This document shows, piece after piece, positions 35,838-46,800 of a DNA stretch of 64,000 nucleotides; position 1 is the first letter of the stretch; each line of letters opens with the position of its first letter. A program made the translations under genes and the position numbers. The notes below the pieces were generated by a model that did no database searches, was not told the origin of the DNA, and worked only from the letters and a program-made list of their open reading frames with translations. The DNA is from ECT2AJA-044 sp965262845 (GTDB lineage: Bacteria > Bacteroidota > Bacteroidia > Flavobacteriales > ECT2AJA-044), in assembly GCA_965262845.1 (NCBI GenBank), contig CBDHFX010000002.1, positions 1,240,001 to 1,304,000 of the forward strand. The letters run 5' to 3'.

Positions 35838-37067
35838 ATGACCCAAAAACAAATTGCTATGTACGACCTGGCCATTATTGGCGGCGGAATCGTCGGTGCA
35901 GCTACCTGGTACGAAATCCAGCGTCGCTATCCGAACAAGACTATTGTGCTACTGGAAAAAGAGGATCGGCTGGCCGCCCATCAGTCTGGAAACAACTCGG
36001 GAGTGATCCACTCGGGGCTTTACTATACACCCGGATCCCTCAAGGCAAAGAACTGCGTACGCGGCCGGCAGGCATTGGTGGCTTTCGCACGGGAGCACAA
36101 AATTCCGCATGATGTGTGCGGAAAGGTGATCGTGGCGACCGAAGAGCGCGAGCTGCTGCATATGGACAGGATCTACCGGAACGGGATTGCTAACGGTATT
36201 GAAGGGTTGGAGGTTATTTCCGGCGATCAGATCAGGGACCACGAACCCTTCGTGGAAGGGATAAAAGGACTCTACGTACCGGTAACAGGCATCATTGACT
36301 ATGCAGCTGCCACCGCCAGGATGGCCGAGATCGCCAATGCCCTGAATCCAGACAGTGAAATGAAACCTGGCAATGAGGTTCGGGATATTCAGCACTCGGA
36401 AGGGTACTCTGCCATCGTCACGAACAAAGGAACGTACGATGCCAAAAACCTGGTCTTCTGCGCAGGTTTGCAGGCCGATCGCCTGGCACGGCGCGATGGT
36501 GTGGATTTGCCCGAACGTGTGGTCGGGTTCCGGGGCGATTACTACGAGCTCACTGAATCGGGCAGGCACAAGGTCAGGCACCTGATCTACCCGGTACCCG
36601 ATCCCCGGTTTCCTTTTCTCGGTGCGCATTTTACGCGCATGATCAACGGGGAGATCGAATGTGGCCCCAACGCGGTACTCACCTTCAGTCGTGAAGGCTA
36701 CGGCAAAACGGACTTTAACCTACACGACACCTGGGAAGCTCTGACCTACAGCGGCACCTGGAAACTCTTCACCAGGAGCATAGCCTACGGGATCGGCGAA
36801 TACCGTCGCACGTTCAGTAAAAAATTCTTTCTCAAAACCTTACAACGTATGATCCCGGGTTTGACGATGGAAGACATCCGCCCGGGCAGGGCGGGTGTTC
36901 GTGCCTTGCTGCTGGAAGCCGATGGCAAGATATGGGACGATTTCCGGATCGAACGACGCGGCAACAGCATTCACGTACTCAATGCGCCATCCCCTGCGGC
37001 AACCGCCAGTTTAGCCATCGCAGAGAACATCGCCGATATGTCCAGGGACTATTTTGGATGGGCCTAA
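35838..37067 (+). CDS. lhgO: L-2-hydroxyglutarate oxidase
   Basis: 409 aa FAD-dependent DAO-family enzyme converting L-2-hydroxyglutarate to 2-oxoglutarate, a metabolite-repair step. FAD-binding GGGIVGAATWYEI near the N-terminus, SGNNSGVIHSGLYYTPGS (family hallmark), and the C-terminal GRAGVRALLLEADG. Follows the barrel gene by 12 nt. An internal ATG at residue 8 is an alternative start. The stop overlaps purA by 4 nt on the other strand. Confidence 0.92.
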   Translation: MTQKQIAMYDLAIIGGGIVGAATWYEIQRRYPNKTIVLLEKEDRLAAHQSGNNSGVIHSGLYYTPGSLKAKNCVRGRQALVAFAREHKIPHDVCGKVIVATEERELLHMDRIYRNGIANGIEGLEVISGDQIRDHEPFVEGIKGLYVPVTGIIDYAAATARMAEIANALNPDSEMKPGNEVRDIQHSEGYSAIVTNKGTYDAKNLVFCAGLQADRLARRDGVDLPERVVGFRGDYYELTESGRHKVRHLIYPVPDPRFPFLGAHFTRMINGEIECGPNAVLTFSREGYGKTDFNLHDTWEALTYSGTWKLFTRSIAYGIGEYRRTFSKKFFLKTLQRMIPGLTMEDIRPGRAGVRALLLEADGKIWDDFRIERRGNSIHVLNAPSPAATASLAIAENIADMSRDYFGWA

Positions 37068-38344
37068 CGGCCCGATGATCCACGCTGGAGGGTTTGCACG
37101 CGATCAGGCCCAACCGATACCAATTTTACCGGCACACCGCATTCGCGCTCAATGAACTCAATGTAGCAGACCAATGCCTGAGGCAGATCCCTTACATCCG
37201 TCACTTGCGTTAGATCTTTATTCCAGCCGGGAAATTCCTCGTAGATCGGCTCAATGAGGCCTTCGTTGAGCGAATAAGGCAGATGGCTGATTTCCTCGCC
37301 CCGGTAGCGGTATTTGGTAGCTATTTTCAACGTATCGAAACCGCTCAGCACATCTGCTTTCATCATCATGAGTTCGGTAACACCGTTAACGTTGATCGCA
37401 TATTTCAATGCAGGCAGATCCAGCCAGCCACAGCGACGCGGACGACCCGTGGTGGATCCGAATTCGTTTCCGGCCACGCGCATGCGCCTGCCTTCCTCAT
37501 TTTGCAGTTCGGTCGGGAACGGCCCGCTTCCCACGCGGGTGCAATATGCCTTAAAGATCCCGTAAACGTTGTTGATACGGTTGGGGGCAATACCCAATCC
37601 TGTACAGGCTCCGGCCGTGATCGTGTTTGATGAGGTCACGAACGGATACGTACCGAAGTCGATATCGAGCAGGGAGCCCTGAGCACCTTCGGCCAACACC
37701 TTCCTGCCGGAGGCAATCATTTTGGCTATGAAATGCTCGCTGTCGGTCAGTGTCAGCTTTTTTAAATGCTCCATGCTGGCAAACCATTCCTCTTCGACTT
37801 CTTCAAGGTCGTATTCATAGTCGAAATGGTTCAGCATGTCCACGTGTTTGCTGCGCAGGACATCATAGCGCTTCCTGAAATCGGGCAGTTCGATATCGCC
37901 CAGGCGGAGTCCGTTGCGACCGGTTTTGTCCATGTATGTCGGTCCGATCCCCTTCAGCGTGGACCCGATCTTTTCCCTGCCCTTTGCCTGTTCCGAAGCC
38001 GCATCCAGAAAGCGGTGCGTAGGCAGGATCAGGTGAGCCTTGCGCGAGAGCAAAAGCCTGTCAAAAAAAACCACATTACGCGTTTGCAGTCCGTTGAGTT
38101 CGCGGCAAAAGATCACCGGATCAATGACCACACCATTGCCCACCACGTTCAGCACGTCGGGGTGGAAGATCCCGGAAGGAATGGTGTGAAGTACATGCCT
38201 GATCCCGTCGAACTCCAGAGTGTGCCCGGCGTTCGGACCTCCCTGAAACCGCGCGATCACATCGTACCTTTTCGTCAGAACATCAACAACCTTCCCTTTT
38301 CCTTCGTCACCCCACTGGAGTCCGAGCAATACATCTACCGACAT
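37064..38344 (-). CDS. purA: adenylosuccinate synthetase
   Basis: 426 aa. Condenses IMP and aspartate using GTP in AMP synthesis. Signature GLQWGDEGKGKVVD at the N-terminus, QGGPNAGHT, GIGPTYMDKTGRNGLR and the GSTTGRPRRCGWLD loop are all present. Its start overlaps the fur gene end by 10 nt, so the two are co-transcribed. Confidence 0.97.
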   Translation of the reverse strand: MSVDVLLGLQWGDEGKGKVVDVLTKRYDVIARFQGGPNAGHTLEFDGIRHVLHTIPSGIFHPDVLNVVGNGVVIDPVIFCRELNGLQTRNVVFFDRLLLSRKAHLILPTHRFLDAASEQAKGREKIGSTLKGIGPTYMDKTGRNGLRLGDIELPDFRKRYDVLRSKHVDMLNHFDYEYDLEEVEEEWFASMEHLKKLTLTDSEHFIAKMIASGRKVLAEGAQGSLLDIDFGTYPFVTSSNTITAGACTGLGIAPNRINNVYGIFKAYCTRVGSGPFPTELQNEEGRRMRVAGNEFGSTTGRPRRCGWLDLPALKYAINVNGVTELMMMKADVLSGFDTLKIATKYRYRGEEISHLPYSLNEGLIEPIYEEFPGWNKDLTQVTDVRDLPQALVCYIEFIERECGVPVKLVSVGPDRVQTLQRGSSGR

Positions 38345-38811
38345 GATCGTGGCTGGCTATGATCCTCTCCCTCATCGGGAGGATTTCTGAGCGCATAAAG
38401 ATATAGCGAATGGCTTAAAACCTTAACGCCCAGGAGTTCCTCAATAGAGGTTTTTATTTGCTGGACACGGGGATCGCAAAATTCGATCAGCTCTCCCGTA
38501 TCCGTGCATATGACATGATCGTGTTGCTTATCATAAAAGGAGGGTTCGTACTGCGCCTGATGATTGCCAAACTGATGTTTCCGTACCAGGTCGCAGTGGA
38601 GCAGCAATTCGATCGTGTTGTAGAGTGTAGCCCGCGAGACCCGGTAATTCTTGTTCTTCATCTTGATGTAGAGTGATTCCACGTCAAAGTGCTCCTTCTG
38701 ATCGTAGATCTCCTTCAAAATGGCAAATCGTTCCGGTGTTTTTCGTTGGCCATTCTGTTCGAGATAGGTCATAAAAACCTGCCTGACCTGCTCCTGGTGG
38801 TCCTTATTCAC
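38335..38811 (-). CDS. Fur-family transcriptional regulator
   Basis: 158 aa winged-helix metalloregulator. GQRKTPERFAIL and the recognition region YRVSRATLYNTIELLL are typical, and HDHVIC begins the metal-binding dimerisation domain. The structural-zinc CxxC is incomplete (CTDT), which I believe is common in flavobacterial Fur proteins. The start codon is GTG at 38811, preceded by a TAACTTTG -7 box (38830-38823). Whether it senses iron, zinc or peroxide is not decidable here. Confidence 0.9.
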   Translation of the reverse strand: MNKDHQEQVRQVFMTYLEQNGQRKTPERFAILKEIYDQKEHFDVESLYIKMKNKNYRVSRATLYNTIELLLHCDLVRKHQFGNHQAQYEPSFYDKQHDHVICTDTGELIEFCDPRVQQIKTSIEELLGVKVLSHSLYLYALRNPPDEGEDHSQPRSCR

Positions 38812-38822
38812 GATCAGTCGTT

Positions 38823-38830
38823 CAAAGTTA
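38823..38830 (-). promoter_or_regulatory. -7 box of fur-purA
   Basis: Reverse-strand TAACTTTG, exact TAnnTTTG match, 11 nt before the GTG start of the Fur-family gene. Confidence 0.5.
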
Positions 38831-38848
38831 AAGGGTAAAAATACGAAA

Positions 38849-41095
38849 TCACGCCCTTTCCTTCTTCAGGATACGTGAAACGGACTTCACTCCATTGATC
38901 TTCCGGATCCGTTCGATCAGCTGCTCCAGGTGATGGGCGTCATGGACCTCCACCGTGATCGTCCCATCAAAGATCCCGTCATTCCCCGAGATATTGATCG
39001 TTTTGATGTTCACCTTCATCGTGTTCGAGATGATGCGCGTCAGCTCATTGATCAATCCTGACCGGTCAATCCCTTTAATGGTAAGGATCGCCAAAAAATC
39101 CCTGCGGTCCGATGATACCCACCTTGCCTTAATGATCCGATAGGCATAGTTGGACTGTAATCGCAAAGCATTGGGACAATCGGTCCGATGCAGCTTGATC
39201 CCTTCACTGACAGTAAGGAATCCAAATACGTTGTCTCCGGCAATCGGATTACAACACCTGGATAACTTATACTCAAGTTGTTCCTCATCGTCCCCAAAGA
39301 CCAGGATCTGCTCTCCTTTCCCGGGATCGCTTTCCGTCACAGAGCGGATACTGGAACCCGAACGGCGGGTGAGCCGTGATTTAAGATAGTTGTAAATGCC
39401 GCTGTTGCGATCCGTCACGAACGCTTTCAACCGCTTATTATCAATGACCCCCGTTCCGATTTGATAAAAAACTTCCTGCGAAGTGGGTAAATTAAAATAT
39501 CGGGTGAGGTCGTTCAATACCTTTTCACTGAATTGGATCTTCAGGTGCTTGAGTTTGCGTACGAGAATTTCCTTTCCTTCCTCAGCAATCGCCTTCTTCT
39601 CCTCTTTCAGCGCATTCCTGATCTTGGTTTTTGCCTTGGCCGTAACGACAAAATTCATCCAGTCTTCCTTCGGTTTTTGTTTCACGGAAGTGAGGATCTC
39701 CACCTGGTCTCCACTGTTGAGCTGATGGCTGAGCGGAACTAATTTCGCATTGACCTTGGCACCCAGGCAACTCGCCCCTATCTCGGTATGGATCTCAAAG
39801 GCAAAGTCCAGGGCGGTTGCTCCCTTGGGTAAGGTCCGCAGATCCCCATTCGGCGTAAAAACAAATACCTCATCCGAAAAGAGGTTGAGCTTGAAGTTAT
39901 CGATAAAATCAACCGCGTTTACCTCCGGATTTTCCAACAGCTCGCGGATCTTATTGATCCAGCCTTCCAGCTGGCTCTCGCGCTGTTTTACACTGACTTC
40001 GGCTCCATTCTCCTTATATCGCCAGTGTGCGGCATAACCGACTTCCGCTATTTCATCCATCCGCCCGCTACGGATCTGAACCTCCACCCAGTGCCCTCCG
40101 GGACCCATGACAGTTGTGTGGAGCGATTCATATCCATTGGCCCGGGGCGTGCTGATCCAGTCGCGCAGACGATCCGGATTGGGCTTGTAGAAATCCGTAA
40201 TGATCGAATACACCTTCCAGCACTCGGCTTTTTCCTGTTCCGGATCACCCTCAATGATGATCCGGATCGCGAATTTGTCGTATACCTCGTCAAAGGTAAC
40301 GCCTTGCTTCAGGGTTTTTTTGCGGATCGAAAAAATGTTCTTTGGCCGCCCCTTTATAGTGTGTTTGATTCCCTCCCTATTCAATGCCTTGCGAATCGGA
40401 CCCGAAAACTGCTGTATGTAGCGCAACCGCTCCTGTTTGCTGTCCCGGAGCCGCTGTTTAATATCTTCATAGACCTCCGGCTCCGTGTACTTGAGTCCGA
40501 GGTCTTCCAATTCCGTCTTGATGTTGTACAATCCCAGGCGGTGAGCCAGGGGAGCATAGATATACAGTGTTTCCGAAGCGATCTTGCGCTGCTTCCCAGG
40601 AGTCACCGACTCCAGCGTTCGCATATTGTGCAGGCGGTCCGATAACTTGATCAGGATCACCCGTACATCATCCGAAAGCGTGAGCATCATCTTCCGAAAG
40701 TTCTCGGCCTGAACATTGACGTTCTGATCAAACACATTGGAGATCTTTGTGAGTCCGTCAATGATCTGGGCCACCTTTTCCCCGAACAACCGCTCAATGT
40801 CTTCCAGCGTGTAATCAGAGTCTTCTATCACGTCATGCAGCAGACCACATACAATGGAAATATAGCCTAATCCAATATCCCGTGCCACAATTTGCGCCAC
40901 TGCAACCGGATGATAAATATACGGCTCACCCGATTTCCGACGCTGATCCCTGTGTGCATCCAACGCCAGATCAAAAGCTTTTCGGATCGTCTTTTTCTCT
41001 TCCTGGGTCAGGGGGTATTTCGCACTGCGCAGCAGCGACCGATAACGGTTCCGTATCTCCTTCTTCTCCTGCTCTATGTCAAAGGCCTCCTGCAT
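38849..41095 (-). CDS. RelA/SpoT bifunctional (p)ppGpp synthetase/hydrolase
   Basis: 748 aa from the ATG at 41095. HD hydrolase domain with HDVIED at 87-92, synthetase domain with RANGYESLHTTV, TGS domain (VFTPNGDLRTLPKGATALDFAF), zinc-finger-like CCNPIAGDNVFGFLT and a C-terminal ACT domain (LINELTRIISNTMKVNIKT). With an intact HD site it should both make and degrade the alarmone, controlling the stringent response. The -7-like box TACATTTA lies 4 nt from the start. Confidence 0.95.
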   Translation of the reverse strand: MQEAFDIEQEKKEIRNRYRSLLRSAKYPLTQEEKKTIRKAFDLALDAHRDQRRKSGEPYIYHPVAVAQIVARDIGLGYISIVCGLLHDVIEDSDYTLEDIERLFGEKVAQIIDGLTKISNVFDQNVNVQAENFRKMMLTLSDDVRVILIKLSDRLHNMRTLESVTPGKQRKIASETLYIYAPLAHRLGLYNIKTELEDLGLKYTEPEVYEDIKQRLRDSKQERLRYIQQFSGPIRKALNREGIKHTIKGRPKNIFSIRKKTLKQGVTFDEVYDKFAIRIIIEGDPEQEKAECWKVYSIITDFYKPNPDRLRDWISTPRANGYESLHTTVMGPGGHWVEVQIRSGRMDEIAEVGYAAHWRYKENGAEVSVKQRESQLEGWINKIRELLENPEVNAVDFIDNFKLNLFSDEVFVFTPNGDLRTLPKGATALDFAFEIHTEIGASCLGAKVNAKLVPLSHQLNSGDQVEILTSVKQKPKEDWMNFVVTAKAKTKIRNALKEEKKAIAEEGKEILVRKLKHLKIQFSEKVLNDLTRYFNLPTSQEVFYQIGTGVIDNKRLKAFVTDRNSGIYNYLKSRLTRRSGSSIRSVTESDPGKGEQILVFGDDEEQLEYKLSRCCNPIAGDNVFGFLTVSEGIKLHRTDCPNALRLQSNYAYRIIKARWVSSDRRDFLAILTIKGIDRSGLINELTRIISNTMKVNIKTINISGNDGIFDGTITVEVHDAHHLEQLIERIRKINGVKSVSRILKKERA

Positions 41096-41099
41096 ATAG

Positions 41100-41107
41100 T
41101 AAATGTA
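41100..41107 (-). promoter_or_regulatory. -7-like box immediately before relA/spoT
   Basis: Reverse-strand TACATTTA, then CTAT and the ATG. Same 4-nt geometry as trmD and gldA. Confidence 0.45.
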
Positions 41108-41147
41108 ACAAAAGGGAAACAACAGAACGCCCCGGATGTGCACAATT

Positions 41148-42431
41148 TTAGCCTCCGATCGCCGGAAGCACCTTGCCGCTCACTTCACCGAAACCAATGC
41201 GCACGCCTTCCTTCTCACAATATCCGCGCATGATCACCGTATCACCGTCGTTAATGAATTTGCGCTCGGTTCCATCGCTCATCTGCACCGGTTTACTACC
41301 GCGCCAGGTAATTTCGAGCATGGATCCATAGCTTTCCTTAGTCGGACCACTGATCGTACCGCTGGCCATCATATCACCGGCACGCACGTTACATCCATTC
41401 ACCGTATGGTGTGCCAGCTGCTGTGCCATATTCCAATACATATACTTGAAATTGGTGTTGCAAACCACGGTTTCCCCTGCGGCCTGCGGCCGGATGGCCA
41501 CGCTCAGGCTTATATCGAAACTTCTGTCACCATCGAATTCAAGATAGGGAAGTGGTTTGGGATCTTGTAAAGGACCTGCGGTCCGATAGGGTTCCAGCGC
41601 ATCCATGGTCACGATCCACGGAGAAATGGAACTCGCAAAATTTTTGGCAAGGAACGGTCCAAGGGGCACGTATTCCCATTTCTGAATATCGCGTGCGCTC
41701 CAATCGTTAAAGAGCACCATGCCGAATATATAGTCTTCTGCTTCAGTGGTCGAAATGGGTTCCCCCATCGGTTTGCCACTGCGGGTGATGAAGGCCATTT
41801 CCATTTCGAAATCAAGCAATCGGCTCGGACCATACACCGGCATATCCGAACCGGCCGGAAGAGTTTGTCCCATGGGCCGGTGAAGCTCTGTACCGCTCAC
41901 TACGATGGAAGAGGCGCGCCCGTGATACCCGACCGGAATGTGCAGCCAGTTCGGGAGCAGGGCATTATCAGGATCGCGGAACATGGCTCCGACGTTGGTG
42001 GCGTGCTCCTTGCTGGAATAGAAATCCGTGTAGTCACCAACTGTAACGGGGAGTACCATTTCGATCTCGCCGACCGGAACCAAAATGGCTTTCTGATGCT
42101 CCGCGTTTCTTTTAAGGGCCTCATTCTTTTCTTCAAAAACCTCGGCAATGCGGTTGCGCACAGCTCTGTTCGCCTCCTTGCCGAGGCCTATGAAGGCGTT
42201 CAGGGTATTCCCGAGAAAAATTTCTTCCGGAAGGTCTATTTCGTGGAAATATCCCAACTGGTGTAGCGCACCTATGTCAATAACTGTATCACCGATCCGC
42301 GTACCGATGCACAAGGATCCGTCATTCCGCATAAAAACCCCAAAGGGAATATTCTGAATAGGAAAATCAGAATTTTCAGGAACAAAAAGCCAGCTTTGGA
42401 GGTCCGGATCGTTGGCAGCAATTAGGGTCAT
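41148..42431 (-). CDS. fahA: fumarylacetoacetase
   Basis: 427 aa. Cleaves fumarylacetoacetate to fumarate and acetoacetate, the last step of tyrosine degradation. DYTDFYSSKEHATNVGAMFR contains the catalytic His; PNWLHIPVGYHGRASSIVVS, DFEMEMAFI metal ligands and ARDIQKWEYVPLGPFLAKNF are all canonical. The start is the ATG at 42431; the longer frame uses TTG. A TACCTTTG -7 box lies at 42463-42456. Other tyrosine-catabolic genes are not in the window. Confidence 0.96.
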   Translation of the reverse strand: MTLIAANDPDLQSWLFVPENSDFPIQNIPFGVFMRNDGSLCIGTRIGDTVIDIGALHQLGYFHEIDLPEEIFLGNTLNAFIGLGKEANRAVRNRIAEVFEEKNEALKRNAEHQKAILVPVGEIEMVLPVTVGDYTDFYSSKEHATNVGAMFRDPDNALLPNWLHIPVGYHGRASSIVVSGTELHRPMGQTLPAGSDMPVYGPSRLLDFEMEMAFITRSGKPMGEPISTTEAEDYIFGMVLFNDWSARDIQKWEYVPLGPFLAKNFASSISPWIVTMDALEPYRTAGPLQDPKPLPYLEFDGDRSFDISLSVAIRPQAAGETVVCNTNFKYMYWNMAQQLAHHTVNGCNVRAGDMMASGTISGPTKESYGSMLEITWRGSKPVQMSDGTERKFINDGDTVIMRGYCEKEGVRIGFGEVSGKVLPAIGG

Positions 42432-42455
42432 GGGATGAGCTTCCTGTATTTGGCG

Positions 42456-42463
42456 CAAAGGTA
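42456..42463 (-). promoter_or_regulatory. -7 box of fahA
   Basis: Reverse-strand TACCTTTG, exact consensus match, 24 nt before the fumarylacetoacetase ATG. Confidence 0.55.
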
Positions 42464-42485
42464 TTTAAATCCGGTGATTAAGGTG

Positions 42486-42515
42486 TTGGGGACTACAGAC
42501 GGACCCGTATATTTG
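42486..42515 (+). promoter_or_regulatory. promoter of glyA
   Basis: TTG (42486-42488), 19-nt spacer, TATATTTG (42508-42515, exact -7 match), then 19 nt to the ATG. Confidence 0.6.
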
Positions 42516-42534
42516 TCCTCTTAAATGATCAAAT

Positions 42535-43806
42535 ATGCAGGATCGGCAGATCTTTGATTTAATTGAGTTGGAGCGTCAGCGCCAGGCCCATGGGATTGAG
42601 TTGATCGCTTCGGAAAATTACGTGTCGGATCAGGTTCTGGAAGCGATGGGATCCATCTTGACGAACAAGTATGCGGAAGGATTTCCCGGGCGCCGTTATT
42701 ACGGTGGGTGTGAGATTGTGGATCAGGTGGAGCATTTGGCCATTGAGCGTGCAAAAACCCTGTTCGGAGCTGAGTATGTCAATGTGCAGCCACACTCCGG
42801 ATCACAGGCGAATGCAGCAGTTTTTTTCGCGTGTTTGAAGCCGGGCGATACCATCCTTGGGTTTGATCTGGCACACGGTGGACATTTGACGCATGGTTCG
42901 CCGGTTAATTTTTCGGGTAAGCTTTACCGAGCCACGTTTTATGGAGTGGAGCCAAAGACTGGGCTGATCGATTATGACAAGTTAGCGGACAAAGCCAGGC
43001 AGGAGCAGCCCAGAATGATCATCTGTGGCGCCTCGGCTTATTCGCGGGATTGGGATTATGCATCATTGCGCGAGATCGCCGAATCAGTCAGGGCATTGCT
43101 ATTGGCCGATATTTCGCATCCAAGCGGGTTGATCGCGCGTGGACTATTGGAGGACCCGCTTCCCCATTGTCACATGATCACCACAACTACGCACAAGACC
43201 CTGCGCGGTCCCCGGGGTGGGATGCTCATGATGGGGAGCGATTTTGAAAATCCTCTTGGCCTAAAAACTCCGAAAGGCGTAGTGCGAATGATGTCCTCGT
43301 TGCTCAATAGTGCAGTGTTTCCCGGAACGCAGGGGGGGCCTTTGGAGCATGTGATCGCCTCTAAGGCGGTGGCATATGGTGAGGCCCTGACTGACGGGTT
43401 CTTTAAGTACGTCCAGCGTGTCAGGGCCAATGCAGCTCTGCTCGCCCGGGAATTGGCAGATCGCGGATACAACATTATCTCAGGTGGAACGGATAACCAC
43501 TGTATGCTGATTGATCTTCGAAACAGGGGTCTTACCGGAAAGGATGCGGAAAAGGCTCTGGAAAAGGCCGGGATCACCGTGAATAAGAATATGGTCCCTT
43601 TCGATGACAAATCCCCGTTTGTAACTTCAGGCATTCGGATCGGTACACCAGCGATCACAACCAGAGGGATCACCGAAAATGAGATACCGGAAATTGCGCG
43701 TTTGATAGACGAAAGCATCCTGGCTGCAACCGAGGAAGATAAACTTGAAAAACTAAAGGGTGAAGTAAGAGCTTTGATGTCGCCCCTTCCACTGTTTACA
43801 TGGTAA
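42535..43806 (+). CDS. glyA: serine hydroxymethyltransferase
   Basis: 423 aa PLP enzyme interconverting serine and glycine with transfer of a one-carbon unit to tetrahydrofolate. IELIASENYVS at the N-terminus, NVQPHSGSQANAAV, the Schiff-base lysine in TTTHKTLRGPRGG, and GIRIGTPAITTRG are canonical. Monocistronic with its own promoter and terminator. Confidence 0.97.
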   Translation: MQDRQIFDLIELERQRQAHGIELIASENYVSDQVLEAMGSILTNKYAEGFPGRRYYGGCEIVDQVEHLAIERAKTLFGAEYVNVQPHSGSQANAAVFFACLKPGDTILGFDLAHGGHLTHGSPVNFSGKLYRATFYGVEPKTGLIDYDKLADKARQEQPRMIICGASAYSRDWDYASLREIAESVRALLLADISHPSGLIARGLLEDPLPHCHMITTTTHKTLRGPRGGMLMMGSDFENPLGLKTPKGVVRMMSSLLNSAVFPGTQGGPLEHVIASKAVAYGEALTDGFFKYVQRVRANAALLARELADRGYNIISGGTDNHCMLIDLRNRGLTGKDAEKALEKAGITVNKNMVPFDDKSPFVTSGIRIGTPAITTRGITENEIPEIARLIDESILAATEEDKLEKLKGEVRALMSPLPLFTW

Positions 43807-43809
43807 AGG

Positions 43810-43840
43810 AAAAAAGCTTCCGCAGCCGCGGTGCTTTTTT
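43810..43840 (+). terminator. intrinsic terminator of glyA
   Basis: AAAAAAGC...CCGC AGCC GCGG...GCTTTTTT hairpin with terminal T run, just after the glyA stop. The flanking A run could let it act for the convergent cargo gene too. Confidence 0.8.
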
Positions 43841-43862
43841 ATTCCAACTTCCTGCGTTCGTC

Positions 43863-46800
43863 TTATTTCGTAATGATCAGGCGCTCCGTTGAAAGTCCTC
43901 CCGGATGCTGTGCATTGATATAATACACTCCTGAAGGCCATTCCGTCAGATCCAGATCCAAATAGTTCCTTCCCATTTGAGCATCAAAGGACTTTTGACG
44001 CACTACCTGGCCCAGGGAGTTCGTGATCACGAAATTGATGATCCCAGGTTGCGCAACATCAAAACGCAAACGAGTCTGGTCCATAGCAGGATTCGGCTCC
44101 AATTGGCCAAATTCAAACTGTGCACCTGAGTAATCCTCAATGGAAACAATACACGGTGGGATCTGCTCAAAACAGACATCGTCAATAGCCCAACCCTCGC
44201 TTCTTCCCGTGAAATTGGACCCGAATCTGAATCGGATCACAGTTGCACCAGTATTCGCGAATTTCACGTCATGTGTGGCGAACTGCCATCCCACACTGGT
44301 TCCGGACCATCCGGGGATTCCCGGACTGATGGATCCCAAACCGGTAATGAACTGGCTATCGAACCAGGTCGGTTCGAAAGCCAAACCAATTGTTGTCCAC
44401 GTAATACCATTATCCTGAGTATATTCAACGGTACCACCATCTTCGTACTCGTCTGTAAAATACCGGTGATAGAAGGAAAGCCTGTAGCAATTCACATTGT
44501 TCACATTGAATACGGGCGTGTACAGGGCACTGGAGTCGTTATCCTCATAATCTGAGTTCAGACCGGTCATCCAGGCATTTGTTCCACTATAGGCTCCGTT
44601 CAGTACAGTTTGATCTGGGGTCCCGACTTCCCATTGGGTGGTTAAACTGTAATCAAAGGCGTTCAACGTTATCCATTGAGGGGCTCCGCTATCAAAGTCG
44701 TCACAGTAGGAAATTGCGCTGGTTGAGTCAAATACGGATATCAAAGTACACAGGGTGTCATCCATGGTATAGGTATCCATGGTTCCATTCGGGTTGGAGG
44801 TATGGACGCAAAGCGTATGTGGACCCGGTGAGGCAGTCCAGAGCTGCCCGAAAGTGTGCAGGATACTGTCTCCGTGCGCCAATGGTATTCCGATCGAAAC
44901 GGGCTCTGAAATAGTGAAGGCCCCATTATCCACATCCAAATTAGCGTCCACAGAGGCCAGGGGAGCGATTCCCGTATTCCGGATCCAAACGGAAACCGGA
45001 ACGTCATCAGGCAAAACAAAGGCACTGCTCGCCCCAATGTCGTAATCAATTGATGCCGCACTATTCTGGATGGGTACGAAGATCTCAAAATCATCAATGG
45101 CCCATCCATCACCACCAAACAAGCCAAAGTTGTCCGAGAAGAAACGGAATCGGAACTGAATAAGGCCCGGATTCACATCATAGGCCGAAAGATCAAAGGT
45201 GGTATTTATCCAACTTCCATTGTTTCCGGCCCATGATGGCTGACCGGGAAATCCTGAGTTCGTATTGTACCAGTTCGTACCCAATGGATCATTTAAAAAT
45301 CCAAGTAATGACCAGGATTGGCCACCGTCCGTACTGATCTCGATTTGACCACCGTCTCCAAATACGTCACAGTCGTATCGATTCGCAAAACGAAGCTCAC
45401 AGCCATATAGATCCGAAAGATCAAAGAACGGACTGTACAGATAGTCGTTCGAGTTGATCGCATAAAAATCATCCAGATCGATCACCCAGCAATTGGCTGG
45501 AGAATTTGCTGCATTGATAGTGAATGTGGAAGGCTGTCCGAGTTCCCATTGCTCAAGTCCGCCTTCAGCCACCCAGCTTCCCTGGCCACTTTCAAAATCG
45601 TTGGTATACGGCGGAATAAAAGTCTGGATCCCCGTTGATGACGTGCACATCGTATCATTCAGCGGGATCCCGTCACCGACCAGATCTGTGAAAGCACAAA
45701 TGCTGAACGTTCCACCCGGTACGGTGAACGGTGTGGTGAAGGTGAAAAAGGCCGAAGTACTCGGCGACAGGTTACCGGTCCAGGACTCGATCACCGGAGC
45801 CGAATTGCCGATTATGTAACCGAGATCTATACTGGTAATGCTGTTCGAACCATTGTTGAAAAACTCAACCTGAACCGTCTCAGAGGCACCCGCGACAAGC
45901 TGCGAAACCGGTTGAAGTATATCATCCAAAATGGCATCGTCTGCAGCGGATTCATAAATAAGAATGTCGTCAATCGCCAATTCACATCCGAATCCGGCCG
46001 TAATATGGGAAATGCGGATCCTGCTGACCTGGTTGGCCAGGGGGGCCAGATCTACGATCGCCTTTTGCCAGCTGTTGCCTTGCTGGCCCGAAAGACTCCA
46101 GGCATTCACCCAGGTTCCGGTATTATCCAGATAGTCCACATTCAGGGCCCCGATCCCCGTACCCCACATATGATACCAAAAGTCTACCTTCGGATACGTG
46201 TTTCCGGTAAAGTCAAGACAGGGCGAAATAACCCGTGCAACCACAGCTGTAAAATTGTTTTCCGTGTACAGGTAGTTTGCAGAACCCGTCGTGTGATCCC
46301 CGTTCGGACCTGTACCTGCGCCCGGCGAAGGTCCGGTCCCCACAGTCCAGTTGTACGAATCCGTATCGTCTTGCTCCCAGAAATCACTAAGCACTTGTCC
46401 GCCTGAAGTCCAACCGTCGAAATCCTGAACCAGGTTCATACCGGTCGTCAGTGTATTCGTTATCGTATAATTCGATAGGGTATCGTTGAACGTATTGTTA
46501 TCACCAGGTAGTGAGGTCCATGCCGTGAACTGATACGTAGTTGCCGCAATGCTCAAATCAGCTGGCACCGAGAAGGTATGAACGATGTCGTCACCGGAGA
46601 TTACAGTTTGATAAACCGTATCTGTAACCACCGGATTGGCATCAACCTGATAGTTAAAGATCAGCGTGTCCTGATCATCCAGCCCAAAGTTTTTGAACTG
46701 CACCGTTACCGGTTCCGCAGAGCTCAGGTCACAACCACCATCTGTCGGAGCCAGAAAAGCCGTCGTTCCGAAATCCCTGTCCTGAGGCAGCACCAGATCA

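Noticed and set aside
38458..38520. Missing CxxC in the Fur-family protein as evidence of a novel regulator
   Set aside because: The CTDTGE form is, to my knowledge, common in flavobacterial Fur proteins, so it is lineage-typical.
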